Source: JAJVHZ01 sp041395385
GTDB lineage: Bacteria > Pseudomonadota > Gammaproteobacteria > JAJPIJ01
NCBI GenBank assembly: GCA_041395385.1
Contig: JAWLAN010000010.1
Span: 1-64,000, forward strand
Direction of reading: 5' to 3'
DNA: 64,000 nt
Part shown: positions 15,654 to 24,155 of the stretch, in pieces
Numbering within the stretch: position 1 is the stretch's first letter
Layout: the number at the start of each line of letters is the position of its first letter
Translations under genes and position numbers: made by a program
The notes under the pieces: generated by a model
Database searches by the model: none
Seen by the model: the letters and a program-made list of their open reading frames with translations, nothing else
Told to the model about the DNA's origin: nothing

Positions 15654-17641
15654 TGCTCGCGGGCGGCCGGACGTTCGGGCGCGGCCCGGTTCAGGTTGCG
15701 GAACCGGCCCAGGGCCCACAGCGGGAAGTACCGCGAGTAACCGTGATACCTCAGGTAGAACACGCGCGGAAAGCCCGGCGCCGTGTAGTGCTCGTCACTC
15801 CACAGGCCGTCGGCCAGCTGGGTCTTGATGAGGAACTGCACGCCACGGCGCACGGCCTGCGAGTCCTTCTCGCCGGCCGCGAGCAGCGCCAGCAGCGCCC
15901 AGGCCGTCTGGAACGGCGTGCTGGGATGCGGGCGGTAATGGCGCGGCGGGTAGTAGCTGTCGTTGCTCTCGCCCCAGCCGCCGTCGACGTTCTGCATGCT
16001 CTCCAGCCATTTCACCGCGCGGCGGATGTACGGCTGCCGCATGTCCTCGCCCGCCACCTCCAGCGCCGTCAGCACCGACCAGGTGCCGTAGATGTAATTG
16101 GTGCCCCAGCGGCCGAACCACGAGCCGTCGGCTTCCTGCTCCTTGCGCAGATACTCCATCGCGCGCGCGATCGGCCTCTTGTACTCAGGCTTGCCGACCA
16201 GCGCGAGCAGGGCGATGCAGCGGCCCGTCAGGTCCGCGGTCGGCGGATCGAGCAGGGCGCCGTGGTCCGCGAACGGAATGGCGTTGAGGTAGTAGTGCGT
16301 GTTGTCCGAATCGAATGAGGCGAAGCCGCCGTTCTTCGACTGCATGCCGCACACCCAGTCGGCGGCGCGCTCGACGTTATGCGCGTAACGCTCGCGATCG
16401 ACCTCGTACATGATCCAGCCGATCATCGAGGTGTCGTCCAGGTCCGGGTAGAAGGAATTGCCGTACTGGAACGCCCAGCCGCCGCCGCGCAGCCCCGGGT
16501 GGTTCTCCTGCCAGTCGCCAGGCTCCGCGTCCAGCTGGTGATGCACCAGCCAGTCGAGCGCGCGGGTCACCGATTCGGACTGCGCGCTGCCGTAGGCCTG
16601 GTACAGAGCGTGCGCCGCCAGGCCCGTGTCCCACGTCGGCGACACGCACGGCTGCACGTAGGCGCTGTGGGTGTTGCTGACCACGAGGTTGCGGATCGCG
16701 GTGCGGGTCTGGACGCGGTACGGGTGGTCGGCCGGATAGCCCAGCATCGCCAGGGCCTCGTAGGCATTGACCATGGCCGGGAAGATGCCGCCCAGGCCGT
16801 CGACGCCGTTGAGCCGGCGCGTGAACCAGCGCTCGGCCAGGCGCAGCGCGTACTGGCGCATGCGCGGCGGGATCAGATGCTCCAGGCCGCGGCCCATCTG
16901 GTCCAGCAGCAGGAACAGCTTCGCAAGCAGCGTCGTCGGCCGGAACCAGTCCTGCTCCAGGTGCGGCGGGGTGATGAACAGTTCGCGGATGTCCACCCCG
17001 CGCGGGTTCTTGGCCTTGGGCTTCAGCGTGCACAGCACGAACAGCGGCACCATGACGGTGCGGGACCAGTAGGCGACCTTGCTGATGTGGAACGGGAACC
17101 AGCGCGGCAGCAGCATCACCTCCACGGGGATGAACGGCACGCCTTTCCAGGGCACCTGCTCGAACAGGGCCAGCGCAATGCGGGTGAAGACGTTGGCGCG
17201 GGCGGCGCCGCCGTAGTTCAGGATGGCGTTGCGCGCGCGGATCATGTGCGGCTCGTTCGGGTCGTCGCCGACCAGCTTCAGCGCGTAGTACGCCTTCACG
17301 GAGCAGGACAGGTCGAAGTCGCCGCCGTGATACAGCGGCCAGCCGCCGTGCTCGGCCTGCTTGGCGCGCAGGTGGCTGGCGATCTTGCGCTCGAGCACGT
17401 CGTCCACCTCGCCCATGAAGTGGTTCATCATGATGTACTCGGCGGGGATGGTGCAGTCGGCCTCGAGCTCGTAGATGTAATGGCCGTCGGGGTGCTGCTC
17501 GGACTCCAGGCCGAGGCGGGCGCGATCGATGGACTCCTCGAGCTCGGCGGGGTTGATCGGCCCGCGGGCCTCGCGCGCCTGAACAACTGCCAGTCGTGAC
17601 GCAATCTTGGAATGCTTGCGCCGAAAACGCGTCTTTAACAT
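15650..17641 (-). CDS. shc: Squalene-hopene cyclase
   Basis: A 663-residue terpene cyclase converting squalene to hopene. The catalytic acid motif is DLDDTS at 400-405; most family members read DxDDTA. Several QW motifs are visible, such as QEADGSWFGRWG and QNVDGGWGES, with the PHPSTPFQTAWALLALLAAG block near the C-terminus. A GTG start at 17710 is possible but would add Ser-rich residues unlike the family; the ATG at 17641 gives a usual length. It lies between squalene synthase and hpnG, with TTGA coupling to hpnG. Confidence 0.93.
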   Translation of the reverse strand: MLKTRFRRKHSKIASRLAVVQAREARGPINPAELEESIDRARLGLESEQHPDGHYIYELEADCTIPAEYIMMNHFMGEVDDVLERKIASHLRAKQAEHGGWPLYHGGDFDLSCSVKAYYALKLVGDDPNEPHMIRARNAILNYGGAARANVFTRIALALFEQVPWKGVPFIPVEVMLLPRWFPFHISKVAYWSRTVMVPLFVLCTLKPKAKNPRGVDIRELFITPPHLEQDWFRPTTLLAKLFLLLDQMGRGLEHLIPPRMRQYALRLAERWFTRRLNGVDGLGGIFPAMVNAYEALAMLGYPADHPYRVQTRTAIRNLVVSNTHSAYVQPCVSPTWDTGLAAHALYQAYGSAQSESVTRALDWLVHHQLDAEPGDWQENHPGLRGGGWAFQYGNSFYPDLDDTSMIGWIMYEVDRERYAHNVERAADWVCGMQSKNGGFASFDSDNTHYYLNAIPFADHGALLDPPTADLTGRCIALLALVGKPEYKRPIARAMEYLRKEQEADGSWFGRWGTNYIYGTWSVLTALEVAGEDMRQPYIRRAVKWLESMQNVDGGWGESNDSYYPPRHYRPHPSTPFQTAWALLALLAAGEKDSQAVRRGVQFLIKTQLADGLWSDEHYTAPGFPRVFYLRYHGYSRYFPLWALGRFRNLNRAAPERPAAREH

Positions 17642-17768
17642 TTTTCGTATTTCCCGAAAGGAACCGTCGTCTGCACTTTGCGAGCAGCGGGAATGGCAGG
17701 ACGTCAACACAGACGCGTCCGACGCGCGCTACCTCGGCGCATGCGACCGAATCGGTATTGAATCCCCC

Positions 17769-18902
17769 CTACTGCCGGATGATTCGGGGCCCCTCGGGGC
17801 ACCCAGATGCTTGTGATCCGCTGCCGCAGCCCGGCTCCGAGAGTGTCTCACGAATGTCCGATCTCGGCAAATCCTTGGCGGCAAAGGCAAACAGCCATCT
17901 CAGGAGCCGATCGCTGGAGGTCGTGAGGTTGGTGGCGAGGATCGTCAACTTCACGCTGTTGCGCGAGATCTTGACCTCGCGGCCGGAACGGAAGTCGCGA
18001 TGGCGATTCAACTTCTTCAGGGTCAGGACCGCCATGCCGATCGCCCAGAGGCAGAACCGCCGGATCCCCGCCTCCTGCGGCGGGATCAGCAGGGTGTAGG
18101 CGAGCGCGTTCTCCAGGTGCTGCCGCGCCACGCCGATGAGCTCGCCGAGAGCGTCGCGGAACCCGGGTGGGACGTCCTCGGGCCGCAGCTGCGCGAGATC
18201 GACGCCGGCCCGGCGGAAGACGTCGCGTGGCAGCCAGCAGGCGCCGCGACGCCGATCCTCCCAGATGTCCTTGAGGATATTGGTCATCTGCAGGCCCTGA
18301 CCGAAGGAGACCGCGAGCTGCATCAGCCGGTCGCGATGGCGGGCTATCTCCGCGGAGTGGTCGCAGAACAGCTCGGTCAGCATCTCGCCGACCACGCCGG
18401 CGACGTAATAGCAATAGCGGTCCATGGCCGGCTGATCGGGCAGGCCCTCGAGGGTCTCGCGCTCCTGGTACCAGGCCATGCCGCCGGCCATGATCCGCAC
18501 GCAGCGGAGCATGGCCGCCTGCTGGGCGGCGTTGCAGCTGTGCGTGATGCGGATGACCCGGGGCGTGTTCAGGATGAGATCGCGCTCGTCCTGGAGCATC
18601 TGCGGGGAGAGCAGCGGGTGCAGTTCGTCGGCAAAGCGCGCGGCGTCGGCGACGCCGGCCACCACGTCGGTGAACATGTCCGAGTAGTGGCGCTGCTGCT
18701 GGAAGCTCAGGCCCGGGTCGTCCTCGATGGTGTCGGCGATGCGGCAGAGCAGGTAGGCGTTGCTGACCACGCGTGCCAGCTCGGCCGGCAGTTGCGGGAT
18801 AGTCAGCGCGAAGGTGCGCGAGACGCCTTGCAGGCGATCGATCTGGTAGCGCTCATCCTCCGCGGTGGGCGGTGAGGAGGCCGGCGACGGCGATGGTTGC
18901 AT
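17769..18902 (-). CDS. Squalene synthase (farnesyl-diphosphate farnesyltransferase type)
   Basis: A 377-residue trans-isoprenyl head-to-head synthase. Both aspartate-rich motifs are present: DTIED (57-61) and the NILKDIWEDRRRG block near 217-229, with the family's SRTFALTIPQLP close to the N-terminus. The length and the single long gene suggest a one-enzyme squalene synthase rather than the HpnC/HpnD/HpnE three-enzyme route; no hpnC or hpnE is visible. It supplies squalene to the cyclase just downstream. A TACAAT-like -10 lies only 6 bases upstream of the start, so a very short leader is possible. Confidence 0.88.
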   Translation of the reverse strand: MQPSPSPASSPPTAEDERYQIDRLQGVSRTFALTIPQLPAELARVVSNAYLLCRIADTIEDDPGLSFQQQRHYSDMFTDVVAGVADAARFADELHPLLSPQMLQDERDLILNTPRVIRITHSCNAAQQAAMLRCVRIMAGGMAWYQERETLEGLPDQPAMDRYCYYVAGVVGEMLTELFCDHSAEIARHRDRLMQLAVSFGQGLQMTNILKDIWEDRRRGACWLPRDVFRRAGVDLAQLRPEDVPPGFRDALGELIGVARQHLENALAYTLLIPPQEAGIRRFCLWAIGMAVLTLKKLNRHRDFRSGREVKISRNSVKLTILATNLTTSSDRLLRWLFAFAAKDLPRSDIRETLSEPGCGSGSQASGCPEGPRIIRQ

Positions 18903-18925
18903 GCCGGCATTGTAACCGACCCGTT

Positions 18926-18953
18926 CTGGCGCATCAGCCCGGTGATGCGCCAG
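18926..18953. repeat. Perfect 11-bp inverted repeat upstream of squalene synthase
   Basis: CTGGCGCATCA (18926-18936) and TGATGCGCCAG (18943-18953) are exact inverted copies around a 6-base spacer. It lies between the antiporter stop (19052) and the squalene synthase start (18902), both on the minus strand. No T-run follows, so it could be an operator for the squalene operon or a weak terminator of the antiporter gene. Confidence 0.6.
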
Positions 18954-19051
18954 CGCGCGCGTTGACCGGAAAAAGGCGCCACCGGCGCGTCCCTGCCTCC
19001 GGTGGCGTCGTCGCGCGACCCGCGGGCCGACTCGGAATTCGGCTCTGCCAT

Positions 19052-20827
19052 TCAGCCGGCGGCCTGGCTCTGGTCGGCCTCGAACAGGCCGCGCAACTCT
19101 TCTGCCGCCTGCTTGGCGCTCTCCGCCAGCGCGGTTTCATCGTGGTAGATAGCGTGCTGGCGCTCGAGCAGGGTCTCGTCGAAGACGCGGAATTTCTCCA
19201 CCGACTCCGCGGCGCGTTCCGGCGGGAGTCCGAGCCCGGTCAGCACCTCGCGCGCCATGGCGAGACTGGAGAGGATGGTGTCGCGCATGACGTAGCGCAC
19301 GCCGAGATCCAGGAGCTTGTAGCAGTGAAAGCGGTTGCGGGCGCGGGCGTAGACGGGGACCTCGGGGAAGTGCCGGCGCACGGTCTGCGCGATCTTCAGT
19401 GACTTTTCGATGTTGCCGACGGCGAGCACGAACAGCCTGGCCTGCTCCACCTTCGCCGCCCGCAGCAGCTCCAGGCGCGAGGCGTCGCCGTAGTAGATCT
19501 TGCTGCCGAACTTGCGCACGAAATCCACCTGCGTCTGACTGACGTCGACGGCGGTGAACGGAATGCCGCGCATGCGCAGTATGCGCGCCACGATCTGGCC
19601 GACGCGGCCGAAGCCCGCGATCACCACGGCGTTGCCGGGTTCGTCGATGCGATCGAACTCCGGTTCCGCCCGCGCGCTCAGCCACGGCTTCACCACCCGG
19701 TCGTTGAGCACGAACGACAGCGGGGCGAGCATCATCGACAGCACGACCGTCGCCATCAGCACGTCCGCTGTCGCGCGATCGACGATCGAATACTCGCGCG
19801 CCAGGTTGAACAGCACGAAGGCGAACTCGCCGCCGGCGGCCAGCGCAATGCCCAGGTTCCGCGCGCTGCCGGCCTTCGCACCCGCGGCCTTGGCCACGAC
19901 GAACACGACCATGAACTTCACGACGCAGAGCGCGATCGCCGCGCCGACCAGCACGATCGGCCACTGCGCCACCACCGCGAGGTTTACCGTCATGCCGACG
20001 GCGATGAAGAAAAGTCCGAGCAGCAGGCCCTTGAAGGGTTCGAGCACGGCCTCGATCTCGTGGCGGAACTCCGAGTCTGCCAGCAGCACGCCGGCCAGGA
20101 AGGCGCCCAGCGACATCGACAGCTCCAGGTAGGCCATCAGCAGGGCGGTGCCTATCGCCACCAGCAGCGCCGTGGCCGTGAACAGCTCGCGATTGCCGAA
20201 CCGCGCCACGAGGCGGAAGGCCCAGCGCAGCAGCTGGCGTCCGGCGATCGCCATTGCCGCCAGCACCGCGATCGCGCGCAGCAGCTCCACCCAGTCGGCC
20301 TCGCCGGTCCTGGTCTCCGGGGAATAGGCGAGCAGGGGCAGGGCGGCCAGCGCCGGTATGATGGCGAGATCCTGGAACAGCAGGATCGCGAAGGAGTCGC
20401 GGCCATGGCGCGTGGTCAGCTCGTTGCGTTCCGCCAGCGTCTGCAGCACGAAGGCCGTCGAGGACATGGCCAGGCCGAATCCGATCACGCCCGCCGCCAG
20501 CCAGTGCTGCCCGAAGCCGAAGGCGGCGACCGCGCCGATGAGCAGCGTGCTGCCCGCCACCTGTGCCGAACCCAGGCCGAATACCGTCCGCCGCAGCACC
20601 CACAGCCGCGACGGCTGCAGTTCCAGGCCGATCACGAACAGCAGGAGTACGACGCCGAGTTCCGAGACGTGCAAAATACTCTCGACCTCGGTGACCAGGT
20701 GCAGCCCCCACGGTCCGAGCAGCATGCCGGCGATGAGGTAGCCGAGCACCGTCCCGAGACCCATTCGCTTGAACAGGGGTACGATGAGCACCGCGGCGGC
20801 TAGAAACAGCATGAGTTGTTCCAGCAT
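19052..20827 (-). CDS. KefB/KefC-type monovalent cation:proton antiporter with TrkA-N domain
   Basis: A 591-residue CPA2-family protein. About 12 hydrophobic segments fill residues 1-385, beginning MLEQLMLFLAAAVLIVPLFK, with the GLELQPSRLW motif in the fourth region. A cytoplasmic RCK/TrkA-N Rossmann domain follows (VVIAGFGRVGQIVARIL), then a helical tail. The family mediates glutathione-gated or pH-linked K+ efflux. I chose the ATG at 20827 because it opens the first transmembrane helix; the upstream extension is Arg-rich and unlikely. It is divergent from recC with a 148-base gap. Confidence 0.9.
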   Translation of the reverse strand: MLEQLMLFLAAAVLIVPLFKRMGLGTVLGYLIAGMLLGPWGLHLVTEVESILHVSELGVVLLLFVIGLELQPSRLWVLRRTVFGLGSAQVAGSTLLIGAVAAFGFGQHWLAAGVIGFGLAMSSTAFVLQTLAERNELTTRHGRDSFAILLFQDLAIIPALAALPLLAYSPETRTGEADWVELLRAIAVLAAMAIAGRQLLRWAFRLVARFGNRELFTATALLVAIGTALLMAYLELSMSLGAFLAGVLLADSEFRHEIEAVLEPFKGLLLGLFFIAVGMTVNLAVVAQWPIVLVGAAIALCVVKFMVVFVVAKAAGAKAGSARNLGIALAAGGEFAFVLFNLAREYSIVDRATADVLMATVVLSMMLAPLSFVLNDRVVKPWLSARAEPEFDRIDEPGNAVVIAGFGRVGQIVARILRMRGIPFTAVDVSQTQVDFVRKFGSKIYYGDASRLELLRAAKVEQARLFVLAVGNIEKSLKIAQTVRRHFPEVPVYARARNRFHCYKLLDLGVRYVMRDTILSSLAMAREVLTGLGLPPERAAESVEKFRVFDETLLERQHAIYHDETALAESAKQAAEELRGLFEADQSQAAG

Positions 20828-20975
20828 GATGACGATGTTCCCTTCTCGGCCATGATTGGTCGCGTCGCCGGAAACAATAACACTTTCGCGCCCCTCGCCC
20901 CCGAGGCCGCGGCGTGCGCGTCGCGCGGGGCGCGGCCGCGCCCCGGCAGGCGCGAGCCGCACCCAGGAACGCTCG

Positions 20976-23900
20976 ATGTTCAATATCGTCTACGGCAATC
21001 GTACTGAAGGGCTGGCCGCCGCCCTCGAGGCCATCCTCGAGCGGCCGCTGCCGTCGGTGCTGGCGCCGGAGATCGTGGTCGTGCCGACCCGCGCGATGGG
21101 CCGCTGGCTGACCTACCGTCTCGCCGATCGGCAGGGCATCTGCGCGAATGCGCGCTTTCTCTACCCCGGGAACTTCATCTGGGAGATCTTCCGGCTCGTG
21201 CTCGGCGAGCGTCTGCCGGCCCTGGCGCCATTCTCCGCGGAGGTCAACGCCTGGCGCATCTACGACGCCCTGGGCGACCTGCCGGAAGGCGAGGCCTACG
21301 CGCCGCTGCACGGCTACCTGCGCGACGCCGACGCCCGCCAGCGGCACGCGCTGGCCCGCCGCATTGCCGAGACCTTCGATCAATACGTGATCTTCCGGCC
21401 CGACTGGGTCCGCGCCTGGGAGCGGGGCGAGCAGACGCATTGGCAGGCGAGTCTGTGGCGCCGGCTGGTCGCCGGTCGCCGGCCGCTGCACTGGGTGCAC
21501 GCCCTGGACGACTTCGACGCGGCGGCGACGGCGGGCGTGGAAGCGGCGCTGCCGGCGCGGGTCACGCTGTTCGCGTTGCCGGCACTGTCGCCCTCCTACC
21601 TGGAGGTGATCGCGCACCTGTCGCGGCGCACGCAGGTCAACCTGCTGCTGTCGAACCCGTGCCGGCACTACTGGGGGGACATCGTCTCCCCGCGCACCCG
21701 CGCCGCCGCGGGCGAGGCGGTGGCCGAGGAGCGCTACCTGCACACCGGGCACCCGCTGCTGGCGTCGATGGGACGCCCGGGACGGGACTTCATCGACCGC
21801 GTCCTGGACTACGACCACGTCGAGAGCGAGTGCTACGCGCCCCCGGAGTCCGGCTCGGTGCTCGGCGCGCTGCAGTCCGACATCTTCGAGCTGCGGGATC
21901 GCGGCGAGGATTCCCGCGCGCGGCGCGAGGTGGCGGCGGAGGATCATTCGATCCAGGTGCACGCCTGCTTCAGCGCCATGCGTGAGGTCGAGGTCCTGCA
22001 CGATCGGCTGCTCGACATGTTCGAGCGTTGGCCCGATCTGAGACCCGAGCAGGTCCTGGTGGCGGTCACCGATCTGCCGCGCTACGCGCCCTACGTCAGC
22101 GGGGTGTTCGGCGCGGTCGGCGACAACCGGCGCATACCTTATGACATCGTCGCGGAGGCGGCCCCGGCCGGCGACCCGCAGCTCGAGGCGTTCTTCGACT
22201 TGCTCGACCTCCCCGCCAGCCGGTTCGAGGCCGATGCGGTGCTGGCCCCGCTCGAGGTGGCACCGGTGCAGCGCCGCTTCGGGCTGGACGACGATGACCT
22301 CGCGCGCATCAGGGGATGGATAGCGGCGACCGGGATCTGCTGGGGATGGGACGAGCTGCATCGCGCGGAATTCTCGGTGCCGCCGGTCGCCAGCCACACC
22401 TGGCGCGCGGGCCTGGAGCGCATGCTCCTCGGTTATGCGCTGCCCGAGGACGATCGGTTGTTCGGCGGTGTGCTGCCGTACGCGGAGATCGAGGGTTCCG
22501 CCGCGCACGTGCTGTCCGCGCTGCTCGACTACCTCGACCTGCTGCAGCACTGGCGCAGGCGACTGCAGGCGGAGCTGACCGTCGGCGATTGGACGCTGGA
22601 GCTCAACGCGCTGCTCGCCGAGCTCTTCGATCCGGCGCCCGAGGAGGACGCGATATTGCAGTCGGTGCGCGACACCCTGGCCGCCATCGCGCACGAGGCG
22701 GCGCTCGCGCAGTCGGGCAGCCGTATAGGCATCGAGGTGATCGCCGCCGAGCTGAAGCGGCGTCTGGAGGCGCAGAGCGCTCAGCCGTTCTCGCTGCGCG
22801 GCGGCGTGTGCGTGGCGGAATGGACGGCGGTGCGGGCGCTGCCCTTCGAGGTCATCTGCGTACTGGGCCTGAACGACGGCGCGTATCCGCGTCCCGATCG
22901 GCGCGTGGACTTCGATCGGATGGGCAGCGACTGGCGTCGCGGCGATCGCTCCCGTCGCGACGAGGACCGCTACCTGTTCCTGGAGACGGTGCTGTCGGCG
23001 CGCCGGCGCCTCTACCTGAGTTACGTCGGCAACGACATCCGCACCGGCCTGCCGCTGCCGCCGTCGGTACTGGTCAGCGAGCTGCTGGATCTGCTGGAGC
23101 GCGACTTCGCGCCGGCATCCTCGGGCACGCTGCGCGGGCAGATCCTCACGCATCATCCGCTGCAGGCGTTCAGCCCGCGCTATTTCGACGGTGACGATCG
23201 TCTCTTCAGCTATCGCCGCGAGCTGGCCGTGGCGCCGCCGCCGCCGGCCGCCGCGCGCCGGCCGCTGTTCCCGACGCGGCTGCCCGATCCCGAATGGTCC
23301 GTGGTCACTGTCGAGGATCTCGTGCGCTTCTACCGCCAGCCCGTGCGGTTCCTGCTCGAGCGCCGGCTGCACGTGCGCCTGGCCGAATACAGCGACGATC
23401 TGCAGGCCAGTGAGCCCTTCGCGCTCGACCGGCGCGCCGAGAGGGAGATCACCGAGCGCCTGACTGCGACTCTGCTCGGCGGTGAGGACATCGAGGCGGC
23501 CTATCCGGCGGAGCTCGCGCGCGGCGGCCTGCCGCCGGGACAGGTCGGGCGCATCCGCCTGCGCGAGGCGGCGGCGCGGGCGCACGCGCTCGCCGCGGCG
23601 GTGCGCGCGCGCGTCGAAGGCGCACCGGCAGCCGCCACGGTCGCGGTGGACATCGCGCTGGATGGCGCGCGCATCACCGGCACGCTCCACGGCGTGGCGG
23701 CGACGGGCCTGTTCGAGTACGCGGCGTCGGAGAAGATCCACGCGAACCAGTTGGTAGCGTTCTGGATCCGCCATCTGCTGCTCGCGGCCGGGGCGCCGGG
23801 GCGTGCCGGCGCCAGCACGCTGTGCACGCCGGCGGGCGCGCTCGAGCTCGCCCCCGTCGCGGAGGCGCGGCAGCATCTGCAGCGGCTGATCGATCGATTC

Positions 23901-24155
23901 CTGGAGGGTCTGTGCGAGCCGTTGCATTTCTTTCCGCGCAGCGCGTGCGCCTACGTGGATGCGCGCCGGAAGGGCAAGGACGGCATCGGCGCGGCGCGCG
24001 CCGAGTGGGAGAGCAACGAGCACAAGCACGGAGAGGACGATGACGAGTACTATCGCCTCGCCTTCGGCGGCGACGTGCCGCTCGACGAGGCCTTCGAGCG
24101 GCTTGCCGGGGAGATCGTGGAGCCCATCCACGCGCACCGGAGGGAGGAGGAGTGA
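20976..24155 (+). CDS. recC: Exodeoxyribonuclease V subunit gamma (RecC)
   Basis: A 1059-residue protein starting MFNIVYGNRTEGLA. It has the SF1-like fold without functional nucleotide-binding motifs, and retains the family signature near residue 620, VCVLGLNDGAYPR, which helps recognise Chi. RecC is the Chi-scanning scaffold of RecBCD in double-strand break repair. I rejected the longer frame from 20856 because its prefix is Arg/Pro-rich. It is first in recC-recB-recD; its stop overlaps the GTG of recB (GTGA), implying coupled synthesis. The length is slightly below the E. coli protein. Confidence 0.93.
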   Translation: MFNIVYGNRTEGLAAALEAILERPLPSVLAPEIVVVPTRAMGRWLTYRLADRQGICANARFLYPGNFIWEIFRLVLGERLPALAPFSAEVNAWRIYDALGDLPEGEAYAPLHGYLRDADARQRHALARRIAETFDQYVIFRPDWVRAWERGEQTHWQASLWRRLVAGRRPLHWVHALDDFDAAATAGVEAALPARVTLFALPALSPSYLEVIAHLSRRTQVNLLLSNPCRHYWGDIVSPRTRAAAGEAVAEERYLHTGHPLLASMGRPGRDFIDRVLDYDHVESECYAPPESGSVLGALQSDIFELRDRGEDSRARREVAAEDHSIQVHACFSAMREVEVLHDRLLDMFERWPDLRPEQVLVAVTDLPRYAPYVSGVFGAVGDNRRIPYDIVAEAAPAGDPQLEAFFDLLDLPASRFEADAVLAPLEVAPVQRRFGLDDDDLARIRGWIAATGICWGWDELHRAEFSVPPVASHTWRAGLERMLLGYALPEDDRLFGGVLPYAEIEGSAAHVLSALLDYLDLLQHWRRRLQAELTVGDWTLELNALLAELFDPAPEEDAILQSVRDTLAAIAHEAALAQSGSRIGIEVIAAELKRRLEAQSAQPFSLRGGVCVAEWTAVRALPFEVICVLGLNDGAYPRPDRRVDFDRMGSDWRRGDRSRRDEDRYLFLETVLSARRRLYLSYVGNDIRTGLPLPPSVLVSELLDLLERDFAPASSGTLRGQILTHHPLQAFSPRYFDGDDRLFSYRRELAVAPPPPAAARRPLFPTRLPDPEWSVVTVEDLVRFYRQPVRFLLERRLHVRLAEYSDDLQASEPFALDRRAEREITERLTATLLGGEDIEAAYPAELARGGLPPGQVGRIRLREAAARAHALAAAVRARVEGAPAAATVAVDIALDGARITGTLHGVAATGLFEYAASEKIHANQLVAFWIRHLLLAAGAPGRAGASTLCTPAGALELAPVAEARQHLQRLIDRFLEGLCEPLHFFPRSACAYVDARRKGKDGIGAARAEWESNEHKHGEDDDEYYRLAFGGDVPLDEAFERLAGEIVEPIHAHRREEE

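Noticed and set aside
19137..24137. 1666-residue minus-strand frame across the antiporter and recC
   Set aside because: It spans two well-supported genes in the wrong frame and its Arg/Ala/Pro-rich composition is typical of GC-rich shadow frames.
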